Below are positions 52,196 to 61,300 of a stretch of DNA of 64,000 nucleotides, one piece after another; the stretch's first letter is position 1, and each line of letters starts with the position of its first letter. Location of the stretch: assembly GCF_002920535.1 (NCBI RefSeq), contig NZ_PQSS01000009.1:1-64000 (forward strand), written 5' to 3'. The translations under genes and the position numbers were made by a program. The DNA is from Streptomyces sp. Ru71 (GTDB taxonomy: Bacteria; Actinomycetota; Actinomycetes; Streptomycetales; Streptomycetaceae). The notes beneath the pieces are model-generated. The model worked only from the letters and a program-made list of their open reading frames with translations, searched no databases and was not told the origin of the DNA.

Positions 52196-52774
52196 GTGCG
52201 GGGTCACCCCGAGCACGGGATGGCCTTTTTCATGGAGCGCCATATCGGCTTCGACCTGATCGACTCCCAGTTCCGGCACGTGATGCGGGTGGCCGTCTCG
52301 GTGCGTGAGGGCGTCATCTCCTCGGCGACGCTGCTCAAGAGGCTGCGGTCCGGGTCGCACAAGAGCGTCACGTACGTCGCCTTCCGCAAGGTCGGCCGCG
52401 TCATCCGTGCCATGCAACTGCTGCGGTGTCTGACGGACGCACCGCTGCGCCGACGGGTGACGGCCGCGACGAACAAGGTCGAGTCGGGCAAGGCGATGAA
52501 ATACCATTCTCTGCTCACGAACGCGGTGATCTTCCACAATGCCCTGGACATCGCCGAGATCGTCCGCCAACTCCTGGGAGAGGGATGGGAGATCGATCCC
52601 GAGGACCTGGCCCACATCTCGCCGTACCTGACCGAGCACATCAAAGGGTTCGGCGAGTACAGCACGCACCAACTCGACATCGAGCCGGAGGCGTACGACC
52701 CGAAGCTCGACGTCGGCTCCACCCCGCTGCGCCAGCAGGACCTGACCACCGTTGGCCTCGGCACGGCCGCCTGA
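52196..52774 (+). pseudogene. Tn3-family transposase, C-terminal remnant
   Basis: Only the last ~190 residues are present: LIDSQFRHVMRVAVSVREGV, SHKSVTYVAFRKVGRVIRAM and TAATNKVESGKAMKYHSLLT. Relatives have 20-25 additional residues between NKVE and the conserved KY, so an internal deletion exists as well. The tail (ISPYLTEHIKGFGEYSTHQL) is intact. The DDE residues upstream are gone. Marks a former Tn3-type transposon. Confidence 0.85.
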
Positions 52775-52859
52775 GTACCAAAAACTCCACCAACCCCCCG
52801 TACGCACAGGTCGGCGCCTCTACAGTGCCTCCCAACTGTTGAGGCTGCCCGTGCGTAAC

Positions 52860-52898
52860 GGTGTGCCCCGGAGCGGGTATCAACCCCGGGGACACACC
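52860..52898. terminator. Bidirectional terminator-like hairpin
   Basis: GGTGTGCCCCGG pairs with CCGGGG-A-CACACC (one bulge) around a 14-nt loop, lying between the convergent Tn3 remnant and the MFS gene, 16 bp beyond the MFS stop codon. Confidence 0.65.
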
Positions 52899-52913
52899 AT
52901 GAGGAGGGACCAG

Positions 52914-54110
52914 TCACGCCTTGGACTTCTCCGGGCCGGCCGAGGTCGGCGCCGGCGTCACAGGGGCCGGCGCGACGGGGCGGCGCGTGGTCCTCAGGTG
53001 CCATAGGAGGGTGAGGCCGGTGACGCCGGCAGCCACCAGCCCAAGTCCGGCTGAGGCAAGGCCGAACCATTCCTGTGCCAACCCGCCGAAACCGCCGCCG
53101 AGGGCGACGCCGATGTAGAGCGCCGACGAGTTGAGACCGAGCAGGACCGGCGCGGCGGCGGGGCTGAGGGCGATGAGCCGGTGCTGCTGCGGGACGACGA
53201 TGACGCCGACACTCACGCCCCAGACCGCCGCCCAGACCATGGCAGGTGCGAGGGCACGTGTCGCCAGCGGGGTCAGTGCCAGGACCACAGCCGCGAGGGC
53301 GAGGGAGCCGGTGAGGACTCGGGCGGAGTCGTGACGGTCGACCAGGCGTCCGGCCGCGATGTTCCCGGCCAGGGTGCCGACGCCCCAGGCCAGCAGGATC
53401 AGGGTCAGGAGCGACTCGTCGCCCCCAGTGGCGTCCCGCAAGGCCGGGGCGATGTAGGTGTAGAGGGTGTAGGCACCGAGGAAAGCGAGGGAGGTGACCG
53501 CCAGCAGTGCCAGTACGCGGCCCTGCTTGAGCAGACGCAGGCGGTCGGACAGGGAAGCTGCGGGGAGCGTCACGCTGGGGAGACCGACGATGATGCCGAC
53601 GATCGCCAGCAGGCCGATCCCGGCAACGGCCCACAGGGTGATGTGCCAGTCGGTGCGGCCGATCAGAGTGCCGAGCGGCAGTCCCAGCGCGGTCGCCAAG
53701 GTCAGTCCGCCCAACACGAAGGCCAGCGCGCGGCCACGGCGTTCCGGCGGCGCGATGGCCGCCGCGGTGCTGGAGGCAGCGGAGGTGATGATGCCCGCTC
53801 CCACGGCAGTAACGATCCGGGCGGCCATCACCACCGCGTAACTGGTGCCTAAGGCGGTGACAGCGTTGCCGATCACAAACACACCCAATGCGATCAGCAA
53901 TGCCGACCGCCGATCCAGGCCGCTGGTGAGGGCCCCCATCACCGGCGCCGACAAGGCCAGCGTCAGAGCGAAGACTGTCACTAGCTGACCAGCTGCCGGG
54001 GTGGACACGGCAAGGTCGGCAGCGATGGACGGGAGCAAGCCCGCGATGACGTAGCCGTCGGTGCCGACAGCAAACGTCGCCAGGGCCAGGGGAAGGAGTC
54101 GTTTCAGCAA
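52914..54110 (-). CDS. DHA1-type MFS exporter (AraJ-like)
   Basis: 398 residues, twelve hydrophobic helices. Start MLKRLLPLALATFAVGTDGY; motif A region GALTSGLDRRSALL after helix 2; helix 4 with the conserved Arg VMAARIVTAVGAGI; motif C-like GLTLATALGLPLGTLIGRTD in helix 5. AraJ/YdhP-type carriers export sugars or drugs. Divergent from an arsR-type gene with a dyad between them, so expression probably responds to that repressor. Confidence 0.9.
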   Translation of the reverse strand: MLKRLLPLALATFAVGTDGYVIAGLLPSIAADLAVSTPAAGQLVTVFALTLALSAPVMGALTSGLDRRSALLIALGVFVIGNAVTALGTSYAVVMAARIVTAVGAGIITSAASSTAAAIAPPERRGRALAFVLGGLTLATALGLPLGTLIGRTDWHITLWAVAGIGLLAIVGIIVGLPSVTLPAASLSDRLRLLKQGRVLALLAVTSLAFLGAYTLYTYIAPALRDATGGDESLLTLILLAWGVGTLAGNIAAGRLVDRHDSARVLTGSLALAAVVLALTPLATRALAPAMVWAAVWGVSVGVIVVPQQHRLIALSPAAAPVLLGLNSSALYIGVALGGGFGGLAQEWFGLASAGLGLVAAGVTGLTLLWHLRTTRRPVAPAPVTPAPTSAGPEKSKA

Positions 54111-54168
54111 GGATCATTCCGCCTTTCCGGAGTGCCGCGCAGGTAGGTGATCGGCACTGTAAGCAATA

Positions 54169-54186
54169 CATGGATGCTTGTCCATG
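54169..54186. promoter_or_regulatory. Candidate ArsR-family operator
   Basis: CATGGA-TGCTTG-TCCATG is a perfect 6-bp-arm dyad in AT-richer sequence, placed 59 bp from the MFS start and 49 bp from the regulator start. Confidence 0.65.
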
Positions 54187-54234
54187 AATCAATGAGTGGG
54201 TAAGCTCAGGTCTTGGCACGGACGGAGGGAAGCG

Positions 54235-54570
54235 ATGCGTGAGGTGTCCCAGCCGGCGACCGAGGCGATCCGGATGGTGGAGGTACTGCGTGCACTGGCC
54301 GATCCGGTACGACTGGAGATCATCCAGCGGCTCGCCGTGACCGGCGAGGAGAGCTGCAACGCCATCGGCGGCGACCTGGACGTTCACCAGACAACGCTGT
54401 CCCACCACTACCGGGTACTGCGCGAGGCGGGAGTTACCTGGACAACCGTCAAGGGCCGATCTCGACTCGTGCGGCTTCGCCGTGACGACCTGGACGCGCT
54501 GTTCCCCGGCCTGCTCGACTCCGTACTGAACGGAGCTCGCCGCACGCACTCAGCCACAGAAGGGGTGTGA
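54235..54570 (+). CDS. ArsR-family winged-helix regulator
   Basis: 111 residues from ATG 54235 (MREVSQPATEAIRMVEVLRA); GAGGGAAG precedes it, and the earlier in-frame start at 54196 has no RBS. HTH: LADPVRLEIIQRLAVTGEES then DLDVHQTTLSHHYRVLREAG with wing TTVKGRSRLVRLRRDDLDAL. One Cys (ESCNAI) but no CVC metal-binding box, so probably a non-metal ArsR. Likely repressor of the divergent MFS gene. The downstream interval 54571-54833 is empty. Confidence 0.92.
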   Translation: MREVSQPATEAIRMVEVLRALADPVRLEIIQRLAVTGEESCNAIGGDLDVHQTTLSHHYRVLREAGVTWTTVKGRSRLVRLRRDDLDALFPGLLDSVLNGARRTHSATEGV

Positions 54571-54833
54571 CCGAGATACGCACCAAAGGGGCAACGGGAT
54601 GATCTTGAAGCCCTGAGCACCCGTCGCCCGTCACCCATTCGGCTCAGTGTTGTTGGTGGTGATGTTGAGCGTCGTCTGGGGCCTGGTGTGGCTTTCCGAC
54701 AGTGCCGACGCGGGAACGGCGGTTGTGACGGTTCTTGTGAGCCCTCGCCGTATTTCAGAGGGGCACCCGCGCTGTTCTGCCAGCGGCAGAACACCGGCCG
54801 TACCGCGCTTGACGATCCCTACAGTCCAGTCTC

Positions 54834-55580
54834 ATGACGACGATCACGACGCGTACGGTCCAGTACCCGGCCGACGGTTTGACGATGATCGGGCACCTCG
54901 CGCTCCCGGCCGGTGTCGACCGCCGGCCCGCGGTGCTGCTCGGACCGGAGGGCATGGGACTCAGCGACGTCGAGCGCCACCGGGCCGATGCTCTCGCCGA
55001 GCTGGGATATGTAGCGCTGGCCTTCGACCTTCACGGCGGGCGCTATTTGGGTGACCCCGCGGAGATGCTCGCCCGTTGCATGCCACTGCTCGCCGACCCC
55101 GACCGGATGCGGGGCGTCGGCCATGCGGCGCTCGACGTGTTGCGCACCGAGCCGCGGACCGACCCCGACCGGATCGCGGCCATCGGCTACGGCACCGGGG
55201 GCGCGATCGCGCTGGAACTCGGGCGAGCCGGCGTCAACTTGCGCGCGATCGGAACGGTCAACGCAACTACCACGGGCCGACCGGGCGAGGCAGCGCGCAT
55301 CCGCTGCCCGGTGTGGGCCGGGGTCGGATCGGAAGACCCGATCATGCCGCCCGCACAACGAAACGCGTTCACCACTGAGATGCAGGCCGCGGGCGTCGAC
55401 TGGCGCCTCACGGTCTACGGCGGCGCCTTGCACGCCTTCCACCACCCCACGGTAGACCACCCCACAGTCCCCGGCGTCGGCTACCACCCACGGCACGCGC
55501 AGCGCGCCTGGCACGACGTAGTCGACCTGCTCGCCGAGTGCCTGCCCGTGACGGAGGATCTGGGGGCATCACCCAGGTAA
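54834..55580 (+). CDS. Dienelactone-hydrolase-like protein lacking the nucleophile
   Basis: 248 residues, alpha/beta hydrolase. After strand 5 the elbow reads AAIGYGTGGAIALELG, where enzymes of this family have G-x-C-x-G or G-x-S-x-G. The catalytic Cys/Ser is Gly here. The acid (VGSEDPIMP) and the His (GALHAFHHP) are in place. The rest (MTTITTRTVQYPADGLTMIG; ALAFDLHGGRYLGDP) follows DLH proteins closely. Probably a catalytically altered or non-hydrolytic member. Stand-alone gene. Confidence 0.85.
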   Translation: MTTITTRTVQYPADGLTMIGHLALPAGVDRRPAVLLGPEGMGLSDVERHRADALAELGYVALAFDLHGGRYLGDPAEMLARCMPLLADPDRMRGVGHAALDVLRTEPRTDPDRIAAIGYGTGGAIALELGRAGVNLRAIGTVNATTTGRPGEAARIRCPVWAGVGSEDPIMPPAQRNAFTTEMQAAGVDWRLTVYGGALHAFHHPTVDHPTVPGVGYHPRHAQRAWHDVVDLLAECLPVTEDLGASPR

Positions 55581-55631
55581 GCATGCTGACACCGGGCCTG
55601 GTCGGCGTCGGACACTGACCGTCCTCTCCCC

Positions 55632-56094
55632 TCAAGTCCGCACAGCGGAACCACATTCGGGTGCATGCTCGATCGCGGAGACGCGTGCGCAACGGCCGCA
55701 GTAAATGCCGACTGCGGCAGAGCCGAAGGAACCGGTGGGAATCAAACGGGCGGCCGTGCCGGGGGTCGGGGGCGCTGCGGCTGCCGCGCGCCCGTATCGT
55801 GTTGGAGTCGTAGCGTCAGGCCCGATGACGTCGAGCAGCTGGTAGGCGTCGAGGGCTCGGTGCGTCTCGTATGCCTTCCGCCCCAACCCGTAAAGCCCCT
55901 GCCTCACATCGCCGGTGACATAGGTGATGGTGAGCGGGTCGCCCTCCTCGGCACCGACCACGACGCCGGCGTACTTGAGGCGGTCGATCGAACCACATGA
56001 GCAAGGCGGCGATCTCGCTGTTGGTGAGCACGTTGTCGACGGTCAGCCGATTCCCAACCCTCCGTGTGCACGTAATTCCCCACCTCATGGCCAT
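55632..56094 (-). pseudogene. Hypothetical protein, frameshifted
   Basis: The first frame (from 56094) gives VDNVLTNSEIAALLMWFDR. The next continues AGVVVGAEEGDPLTITYVTG, DVRQGLYGLGRKAYETHRAL and DAYQLLDVIGPD. The combined protein is alpha/beta and unassigned. One indel lies near 55975. The following 56095-56202 is empty. Confidence 0.4.
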
Positions 56095-56202
56095 GTGATG
56101 CTCGACGGGAAGAGAGGTGGGGCAGACGGAGGGGCGGGGGAACGCTAGCCGTCCGGCGTCAGCGCGGAACTCAATATCACGCTGAGGGCTTGAGCTGTTG
56201 GG

Positions 56203-56610
56203 CTATTGGCCAAGGTCGTAGTCGAACCAGATCCGGTGTGTGCCGTCAGGGTCGACGGCGATGCCTCCGGCCCCGGTGATCCCGACCAGCTCACCCGTTC
56301 CGCTACCCGGAACGATAATGAAGAAGTCGCCTTGCCTGCCCTCGCCCAGGGTGGTTGCGGAGTGTGCAAAGTTGAAGGCACCCGACTGGCCATGGAGCTC
56401 CCCCTCAAAGGACTCCATCGCGACATAGGTGCCCGTGCCGGTGGACTGGTCGAACGCCGCGGTGAACAAGGTGGCGGAGCGCCCGACGACCTCGCCTTCG
56501 TACTGCTTGTTCATCGTGGCGAGGCCGACGGGCACCGCGGTCTCGATCGCCGGGCTCGGCACCGGAGCTGGGGTGAAGTCGGCCACTTTGAAGGTTCCTG
56601 AAGCTCGCAT
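56203..56610 (-). CDS. DUF3224-domain protein
   Basis: 135 residues. The single-domain beta-barrel pattern of DUF3224 is clear: GTFKVADFTPAP, GRSATLFTAAFDQSTGTGTY, VAMESFEGELHGQSGAFNFA, DFFIIVPGSGTGELVGITGA and GTHRIWFDYDL at the end. These proteins resemble allene oxide cyclase-like barrels; function unknown. ATG 56610. Confidence 0.9.
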   Translation of the reverse strand: MRASGTFKVADFTPAPVPSPAIETAVPVGLATMNKQYEGEVVGRSATLFTAAFDQSTGTGTYVAMESFEGELHGQSGAFNFAHSATTLGEGRQGDFFIIVPGSGTGELVGITGAGGIAVDPDGTHRIWFDYDLGQ

Positions 56611-56681
56611 CCCCGCATCGTATTCCGCACCACTGACAGCGGTGCCGAGCCGACCGGTGATCCGCCGGACTGCCTATTGCC

Positions 56682-56830
56682 CCGGTGGTCCGGTCGGGGT
56701 TGTGGGTCCCCTCGGTCGCTTGTTGGGCCGGTAGCTGGGGCCGTTCATGATGACCTGGTGGCTGGAGTTGATCAGCCGGTCCAGCAGCGACTCGGCGACG
56801 ACCGGGTTGGGGAAGTTCGGAAGACCGGCG
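56682..56830 (-). pseudogene. IS21 istB, C-terminal fragment
   Basis: The minus strand reads LPNFPNPVVAESLLDRLINS then SHQVIMNGPSYRPNKRP and stops at 56682. This is the end of an IstB ATPase (LLDRLxxxSxxxxxxGPSYRxxxR). Upstream codons merge into noncoding sequence. It overlaps duplicated block A. Confidence 0.75.
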
Positions 56831-56941
56831 AGCGGCGCTGGGCAGAATGCGCTGCTGAGGACGGGTGTGAGTTCGCTGCGTTGGCCATGCCGGCAGGCCT
56901 GTGTATGTCACTTCCGGCCAAGGCCTCCGGGCTCTGGATGC
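56762..56941. repeat. Duplicated block A, copy 2
   Basis: 180 bp matching 40650-40830 in the same orientation. Here the istB C-terminus is intact. It is followed by 506 bp not present in copy 1. Confidence 0.8.
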
Positions 56942-57035
56942 GGAGAAGGTGGCCGTTACTGCCCTCGGTATCGGTGTGCTGGGTGACGCGGCCGTAGGCG
57001 TCGTGGACGGCCTGCATCACGGTGTGTCCTGCCGG

Positions 57036-57120
57036 TCAGTGGTGCCGGTAGGCGTACAGGCAGGCGAGGAAGTCGGGGGCCCGGAAGTCCGGCCAGAGCA
57101 TCACGGGGTAGATCCTGCCG
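57036..57120 (-). pseudogene. Undecaprenyl diphosphate synthase tail
   Basis: The minus strand reads YPVMLWPDFRAPDFLACLYA then YRHH-stop. LWPDF plus a short helix is the C-terminal signature of cis-prenyltransferases. Only this segment survives. Confidence 0.4.
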
Positions 57121-57226
57121 GTGACGGGCCACCGTGCTCGCCGTCCACTGCCTGGCCGCGACACCCACGGTCGTTGCAGCGACCGCACCGGGGAACGGCG
57201 GGGAGCGGGCCGCACGTGCGGCTCCA

Positions 57227-57517
57227 TCACTCCCCCGGGTGCAGTTCCGTGTACAGCATGTCGATCAGATCGCTCGCTTCGGAGGCGTGGGGATCGCGGG
57301 GAACCTCGTAGTAGCCGCCCAGGGCTGCGATCACGTCACGAGCCGAGTCGTCGTATACGTGGGGGACTTCATCGGGCTGGTTCGGGTCTTCCGTGGCGGG
57401 GAGCTGCCACCACCACACCCTGTCCCGGATCTCGTCCTTCGACATGGGACCGGTCAGGACGATGTCCCGCCCCTGCACCTTCCCGGTGATCCTGATGGAG
57501 TTGGCGTCTGCGGCCAT
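57227..57517 (-). CDS. Small acidic hypothetical protein, duplicated 5' end at 40.9 kb
   Basis: 96 residues from ATG 57517 (MAADANSIRITGKVQGRDIV); GGGG-rich Shine-Dalgarno upstream. The frame reaches 57580 but that extension is weak. After the LTG boundary it continues PMSKDEIRDRVWWWQLPATE, EVPHVYDDSARDVIAALGGY and SEASDLIDMLYTELHPGE. No family was recognised. Its first 24 codons are duplicated at 40906-41091. Confidence 0.65.
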   Translation of the reverse strand: MAADANSIRITGKVQGRDIVLTGPMSKDEIRDRVWWWQLPATEDPNQPDEVPHVYDDSARDVIAALGGYYEVPRDPHASEASDLIDMLYTELHPGE

Positions 57518-57633
57518 GCCCGTGCCCCCTTCCCCGAAGCAGGGTCCACCCCTGCCAAGCACTTCTTCCACGATCCGCACGCGTCAATCAGCGGCGGCTC
57601 CGGTCAGCCGCATACGGCCTTCCGGACCAGGAG
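57448..57633. repeat. Duplicated block B, copy 2
   Basis: 186 bp matching 40906-41091 in the same orientation, covering the start and upstream region of the gene at 57227-57517. Confidence 0.8.
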
Positions 57634-58320
57634 TGCGTTCCGCAGGCTGACCTGACGGTCGGGCTCGCTCCGACGTCCCCCGCGGGCACTGGGCCATCGA
57701 ACCCGAGCCGTTGGGGTGCCCCGTTCGTCGCAGCGGCCGCGTCCAGCCGCGACCCCGCCCGCAGCACCGGGCGCGAGCTGCCACGAGCCGACAGCGAGGA
57801 GACCGTATCCGCCGGGTGGCGTGCAGCTTCGTAGCCCACCCAGACGGTGTCCTGCCACCCTCGAACCCTTGGCACTCGGGGACAACTGGCTCGGGCGCTG
57901 CGGTCCAACTGGCGCACACGGCCCCAACCTGGCTGTCCTCTGCGTTCGCGCCTGGCCACCTGGGCGCCGACTGTACGGGTCCCAATGAACTTCAGCTCGA
58001 CCCGGTCCGTGGCTACGCCTGGCACCAGGGCGGGCCGGCGTACCGCCGCTGAGGAAGGTGCGCCCACCGTCCGCGGTACGCGAGATCCTTCTCCCACCAT
58101 CGCGGCACCCCTGGCTGGTCATCTGATCCCACAGGTGATGGTTCTGGGCAAGCCTCAACTTCGCCCAGGCCGGCTCGGTGACTCATATCACTGCGCACTT
58201 GAGCCCCATCAAGGATCAGTTGTGCCAACTTGTCGCCCTTCCTTGCCTCTTACCTCCCTCTTACCTTTGCAACGGTGTCACACAGGTGGCACACAGCAAA
58301 CTACGAAGAAGCCGAGATTC
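57634..58320. other. 687-bp interval without recognisable gene
   Basis: Open frames on both strands are Arg/Pro/Gly shadows without family character or RBS. From about 58230 the base composition becomes more AT-rich (CTTACCTCCC then TCTTACCTTTGC), plausibly the promoter of the giant gene that follows. Confidence 0.45.
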
Positions 58321-61300
58321 ATGACGATCCATAAGCCCGCTCCTCATGAGCGGGGCAGGCCTTGGTCGGGGGGAACACTCCGCTACGTGGCGGGGAGCGT
58401 TGCCCTGGCCCTGGCCGTCTCGCTGCTCGACGGCGCGAGTACGGCGGCCGCCGCCGACGCGGACAAGGCCGCCAAGCAGTCGAAGCCGGCCGTGACACAG
58501 GCCGCTGACATCCCCTCAGCCCGAGTGGCCGCGCGCCTGTCGGGGCGACGTGTCGAGGCCCTTTCCGAACGGACCGAGACCTCCACGACGTGGGCGAACA
58601 AGGACGGTTCACTCACCACCGAACTCACGGCCGGCCCGATCCGGTTCCAGGAGGACGGCCGCTGGCGCCCGGTGGACCTCACGCTGGTCGAACAGGCCGG
58701 CGGCGCGGTCGAGCCCGTCGGCCACCCCAACGGGTTGCGGCTCAACGTCGGCGGCGGCGCCAAGGCCCGCTCGCTGCGGGAGGCGGCCACCGCCGGGGCG
58801 CGCGACCTCGTGACCCTGGGCGAGGGCGACCAGCAGATCACCCTGCAGTGGAAGGGCGGCCTGCCCAAGCCGAAGCTCGACGGCACCCGCGCCACCTACG
58901 TGGACGCCTTACCCGGTGCCGACGTCGTCGTCGAGGCGACCCGTACCGGATACGAGCAGTACGTCGACATCCGGCAGCGCCCGGCCACGACCGGCTACAC
59001 CTACACGCTGCCGCTGAAGGCCAAGGGCCTGAACGTCAAGCAACTGAAGGACGGCAGCGTCCTCTTCACCGACCGCAAGAACAACAGGCGGGCCGTCATG
59101 CCCGCCCCCGTGATGTGGGACGCCACGACCGACAAGGTCTCCGGAGAGCACACCCACCGCGCGAAGGTCGGCCTGAAGGTGGTCCAGCGCAGGGGCTCGG
59201 TCGACCTCGTCCTCACCCCGGACGAGAAGTTCCTCGCCGATCCGCAGACGAAGTACCCGGTGACGGTCGACCCGTCCACCTCCGCGCTCAGCAACGTCTT
59301 CGACACCTACGTCCAGCAGGGCGAGACCGTCGACTGGTCCGCCGACACCGAACTGGACCTGGGCAACCCGGGGACGAAGAACGCCGACGGCACCTTCCGC
59401 ACGGCCCGTTCGTTCATCTCCTGGAACACCGCGCCGATCGCCGACGCACTGGTGATGGACGCCAAGCTGTCGCTGTGGAACTTCCACTCCGGCAACTACA
59501 CCGGCTCCTCCTGCCCGAACCAGCCGTGGGAGGTGTGGTCCACCGGGGCCGCCTCCACCTCCTCGCGCTGGACGGCTCAGCCGGCGTGGATCGCGCAGAA
59601 GGCCACGTCCTCGGAAACCCGGGGCAACGCCTCCTGCACCACCCAGCCGGACGGCTGGATCAACGCCGACGTCACCACGCTGGTGCAGGAGTGGGCGTCG
59701 GCGAAGGCCGCGAAGTCCCACATGGGCCTGCGCGCCTCCGACGAGACCGTCACCGGGCAGTGGAAGCGCGTCAACTCCGCCAACGCCGCCGCCAACCCGC
59801 CCAAGCTGGTCGTGACGTACAACTACCGGCCGCGCACGGGCACCAAGCAGGAGGCGGGCCCGCCGTACTACTCCTACAGCGGCGCCTACGTGGTCAACAC
59901 CACGACCCCGACCCTGCGGGACACCTTCGTCGACCCCAACGGTGACAAGGTCAACGGCACCTTCCAGATCTTCGACTCCGCCACCAACACCCAGGTCGGC
60001 AACGTCATCGTCTCGCCGTGGGTGAACTCCGGGCAGGTCGCCTCCGTGACCGTCCCGGCCGGCGTGCTCGGCAACGGCAAGACGTACAAGTTCCGTACGT
60101 CGCCGTACGACGGCACGCACTACAACCTCGGCTGGTCGGAGTGGAAGACCTTCACGGTCGACACCTCGGCGCCTTCCGCCCCCACCTCGATCACGTCCAC
60201 GGACTACCCGTCCACCGCGTGGGTCAGGGGCGCAGGCCAGGCCGGCACCTTCACGGTCACTCCCAGCGGCACCGACCACAACTGGCTGGAGTGGACGCTG
60301 GACGGCGTGACCTGGACGAAGGTCTCGACCGGCGGGTCCACCGCCGCCAAGGCCCTCAGCATCGCCCCGCCCAAGGACGGCACGCACACCTTGCAGGTCC
60401 GGCAGGTCGACAAGGCCGACAACAAGTCCGAGGCCGTCGAGTACACCTTCCACGCCGGGCCGGGCGGCTTCGTCCAGCCCGACGAGGGCGAGCGCACCGC
60501 CCGACGCCTGCCGCTCGTCGCGGAGGCCGACGGATCGAAGTACGACAAGGTGTCGTTCTCCTGGCGCCGCTCCGAGGCCGACGCATGGACGCAGATCCCC
60601 GCGGCGCACGTCACCTCCGACGGCACCCCGCTGACCGCCTGGCCCGTCCCGCTCACCGCCGGCCGCAACGCCCCGCTGGTGTGGGACGCGACCAGCACGG
60701 TCGACCCGGACGGCACCGTCCAGATCAAGGCCGACTTCACCGGGCCCAACAGCGCCTCGGGCAGCACGCAGCCGCTGAACGTCGTCGTCGACCGCACCGC
60801 CTCCGGTGCCGCCACCGACGAGATCGGCCCCGGCCAGCTGAACCTGCTGACCGGTGACTTCACCCTGTCCGCCACCGACACCACGCACTTCGACCTGTCG
60901 GTGACCCGCACCGCGTCCTCCCGCAAGCCGGACGCCGGCGCGCAGCAGGCCGGTCAGGTGGCCATCTTCGGCAAGGAGTGGGTGTCGGGCACGGCCGCCG
61001 AGGCCACCGACTCCGACTACTCGCACCTTCAGAGGATCTCCGACACGGCCGTGGCCGTGGTGGACCTGGAGGGCGAGGAGATCTCCTTCACCGCCAACGC
61101 GGCGAAGACCGGCTGGATACCGGAGCCCGGCTCCGAGGAGCTGACCCTCACCGGCAGCGTGACCGGCAGCTTCACCCTCTCCGACACCGAGGGCACGGTC
61201 ACCGAGTTCACCAAGCCGGACCCGGCCGCGACCACCTGGCAGGTGTCCAGCGCGCTGATGGACGGGCTCGCCCAGACCTCCACGACCGTGGTCTCCGAGA

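Noticed and set aside
52204..54549. A 781-codon minus-strand frame over the MFS gene
   Set aside because: It overlaps the true MFS frame and reads as Arg/His/Pro-rich shadow with no family features.
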